NCBI GenBank assembly: GCA_022072615.1
Contig: JAJVHS010000003.1
Location: 1-42,007, forward strand
Source of the DNA: Phycisphaerales bacterium
GTDB taxonomy: Bacteria; Planctomycetota; Phycisphaerae; Phycisphaerales; UBA1924
Length of the DNA stretch: 42,007 bases
Reading direction: 5' to 3'
Shown here: positions 40,785-42,007 of the stretch, in pieces
How positions within the stretch are numbered: the stretch's first letter is position 1
Layout: each line of letters starts with the position of its first letter
The notes under the pieces: model-generated
The model's database searches: none
Told to the model about the DNA's origin: nothing
Seen by the model: the letters and a program-made list of their open reading frames with translations, nothing else
Position numbers and translations under genes: made by a program

Positions 40785-41561
40785 GTGTCCGGGTTGCAGC
40801 GATCCATTCAGGTGGGCTGGCTGCTCATCACCGTCTCACTGGTGGTAACGCATGTCTACTTGAAGTGGCCGCTCTCCAGCATTCCAGACATTGCTGCCGC
40901 ACTTGGCCTGCTAGCACTTGCGATCCGTGCACTTTTGGGTGTGTGGCGGTGGGCAGACCTCGCGTGGCGAAAGATATGGCTTTGGATTACAAACTCATCG
41001 GTGAACTGGACGATGGAGGTGCGGGTTGCCGTACCCAACGAGATAGAGGACGCCGACGTGAGCCTACTTGAAGCGGAGATTCGCAAGAGTCGCACGCAAG
41101 ACCGCGTCTCACGCCCTCACGAGTCTGACGTCATCACGCTTGAAACCTCTCAAAACTTTGTCGTAGCTATTCGGCCACTTCACTCGCACGGTGATGCCCG
41201 CTGGATCATCCGATTCAACCCCGTTCACATCGGGTATCGAGACGCTAGCACAGTATTGCATCGCGTCTTTGTTCCCATCGTCGACGACCTTTCGACCCGG
41301 ATTCAGGACGCGGGCAGTCGGCAGTACGCCATCGAAGCTCGCTTCAACGGGACCAACCCCTATGCGGCCGTACTCCTCAATGAGCTTCGGGCGAAGTCTG
41401 CGGATCAGGTACTCATTTCCTTCCAGCAAGACGGAAGCAGAGTTCAGGTGACAAAACACGCCATTATTTCTTCTAGCGACTCGCAGACCAGTGCTTTACA
41501 TGCCATGCCCACTGTCTTTGGCCTGTCACTTCGAGGAGCTTTTGTTGCCGGTAACACTTAA
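40785..41561 (+). CDS. Unknown membrane-anchored protein of the AT-richer islet
   Basis: The product has 258 residues and no recognised family. Two N-terminal hydrophobic helices (about 10-26 and 34-53) are followed by an aromatic amphipathic segment, GVWRWADLAWRKIWLWITN. A soluble alpha/beta region (about 75-235) carries FVVAIRPLHSHGDARWIIRF and FNGTNPYAAVLLNELRAKSA. The NPY segment and repeated strand-helix pattern suggest a compact ligand-binding or regulatory domain facing the cytoplasm. The GTG at 40785 has no separate ribosome site and coincides with the predicted transcription start. Base use is clearly more AT-rich than the rest of the window, a sign of transfer. It overlaps the next gene by 17 bases. 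Confidence 0.65.
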   Translation: MSGLQRSIQVGWLLITVSLVVTHVYLKWPLSSIPDIAAALGLLALAIRALLGVWRWADLAWRKIWLWITNSSVNWTMEVRVAVPNEIEDADVSLLEAEIRKSRTQDRVSRPHESDVITLETSQNFVVAIRPLHSHGDARWIIRFNPVHIGYRDASTVLHRVFVPIVDDLSTRIQDAGSRQYAIEARFNGTNPYAAVLLNELRAKSADQVLISFQQDGSRVQVTKHAIISSSDSQTSALHAMPTVFGLSLRGAFVAGNT

Positions 41562-41904
41562 TATATTTCGAGTGCGAAAGTTTGTACCAGCGCCCACCGA
41601 GGAAGGAATAGTAGCTTTTCGTATTGGCGAGGAGCACTTGGGCGGCGGCCGTCCCGCACAGACAAAGGTAGAATACAAAGGGAAATCCGAGGCGGGACTT
41701 GAGAAGTACGTCTCAACGCACGAAATGCTGAAACGGGTGCAAGGGCGTCTCTACAGCGGCACAGAGTTCTCTGAGTTCTATCAGCAAAATGAAGTGACGC
41801 TAACGCTGAAGCGAGATGCCAATCTAATCTTGTGCAAATCATCTGGTTCCGTTGCCAAAGATTTGATTGACGACTTGAACTGCTTCGTCCAGAACCCCTC
41901 TTGA
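41545..41904 (+). CDS. Small unknown protein, partner of the membrane protein
   Basis: The product has 119 residues, is soluble, and has no recognised family. It has a beta-rich first half (VTLNIFRVRKFVPAPTEEGI, VAFRIGEEHLGGG), a helix (AGLEKYVSTHEMLKRVQGRL) and the strand VTLTLKRDANLILCKSSG. I placed the start at TTG 41545 because GAGGAG (41533-41538) lies six bases upstream. ATGs at 41491 and 41503 are in frame but lie inside the upstream gene without a ribosome site. The 17-base overlap implies translational coupling, so the two proteins may act together. It is AT-richer than the chromosome around it. Confidence 0.6.
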   Translation: MPVTLNIFRVRKFVPAPTEEGIVAFRIGEEHLGGGRPAQTKVEYKGKSEAGLEKYVSTHEMLKRVQGRLYSGTEFSEFYQQNEVTLTLKRDANLILCKSSGSVAKDLIDDLNCFVQNPS

Positions 41905-41919
41905 TCGACCGTGGGATAG

Positions 41920-42007
41920 CTACACCTTGATGGCGTAGGCGGCGACCTTGAGAGCGGCCTCGGCGAAGAGGGTGTTCTGCTTTCGGCTTCGGAGCGTGCT
42001 GCCGCTG
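41920..42007 (-). CDS. C-terminus of an unknown protein (cut by window edge)
   Basis: Only 28 codons before the TAG at 41922-41920 are visible, reading SGSTLRSRKQNTLFAEAALK and then VAAYAIKV. This is high-GC and open to the edge, and it is convergent with the islet pair. A basic segment followed by a helical end is all that can be said. I do not recognise the family. Confidence 0.45.
   Translation of the reverse strand, partial: SGSTLRSRKQNTLFAEAALKVAAYAIKV

Noticed and set aside
40454..40807. A 117-codon minus-strand frame upstream of the islet
   Set aside because: It has no ribosome site, no motif and mixed composition. The only meaningful signal in this stretch is in another frame (the TPR-like end at 40551-40697).
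1..42007. CRISPR arrays, tRNA or rRNA genes, insertion sequences
   Set aside because: I found no regularly spaced repeats, no cloverleaf with a T-loop consensus, no rRNA segments and no transposase motif in any reading.

Overview
The window is high-GC chromosomal DNA that looks like a planctomycete of the class Phycisphaerae. Four things suggest this. Two secreted proteases carry a duplicated dockerin-like Ca-binding repeat at the extreme C-terminus and end in Gly-Cys. Another secreted protein ends in a PEP-CTERM-like tail. The cbb3 oxidase has subunits I and II fused into one chain. There are also several small membrane proteins with zinc ribbons. The taxonomic call is an inference from gene content, not from a marker-gene comparison.

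Layout. 1-4001: the end-truncated start of 4-hydroxyphenylpyruvate dioxygenase (minus), an HPF/RaiA-like ribosome-hibernation protein, a convergent pair of paralogous zinc-ribbon membrane proteins, a family 2 glycosyltransferase and a third zinc-ribbon membrane protein. 4155-12924 (minus): a tightly packed cbb3 oxidase operon, ccoNO-ccoQ-ccoP-ccoG-ccoH-tauE/safE-ccoI-ccoS. It is divergent from an Rrf2-family regulator with three clustered cysteines at 13173-13673, and both promoters carry the same 10-bp element. 13739-18938 (plus): a GH29 alpha-L-fucosidase lipoprotein with a PA14 domain, then a solute-binding protein and two permeases of a sugar ABC importer that lacks an ATPase gene. 18960-21306 (minus): prmC, a degenerate protein kinase and a small unknown protein. 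21401-28546: a matrixin-like metalloprotease and a subtilisin, both with the Gly-Cys dockerin tail, flanking a two-domain glycosyltransferase and a YkgJ-type cysteine-cluster protein. 28809-31224 (minus): manC, a histidine kinase and a cold-shock protein. 31814-36915 (minus): pnp, rpsO, apaG, nadD and a Tat-exported metallophosphoesterase. 37129-40307 (plus): a PEP-CTERM-type secreted protein and a GH78 alpha-L-rhamnosidase.

40308-42007 differs from the rest. There is a 477-base stretch with hairpins and a probable decayed gene end, then a visibly more AT-rich pair of unknown genes: a membrane-anchored protein whose GTG sits exactly at the predicted transcription start, followed by a small soluble protein with a TTG start. 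The last bases hold the C-terminus of another unknown gene on the minus strand. This looks like an acquired islet that continues beyond the window.

Functionally the region describes an aerobic to microaerobic heterotroph that breaks down fucose- and rhamnose-containing polysaccharides, secretes proteases and controls a high-affinity oxidase, probably through an Fe-S-sensing Rrf2 repressor. The strongest regulatory observation is the shared Rrf2/cco element. The least explained genes are the islet pair and the pseudokinase with its partner.
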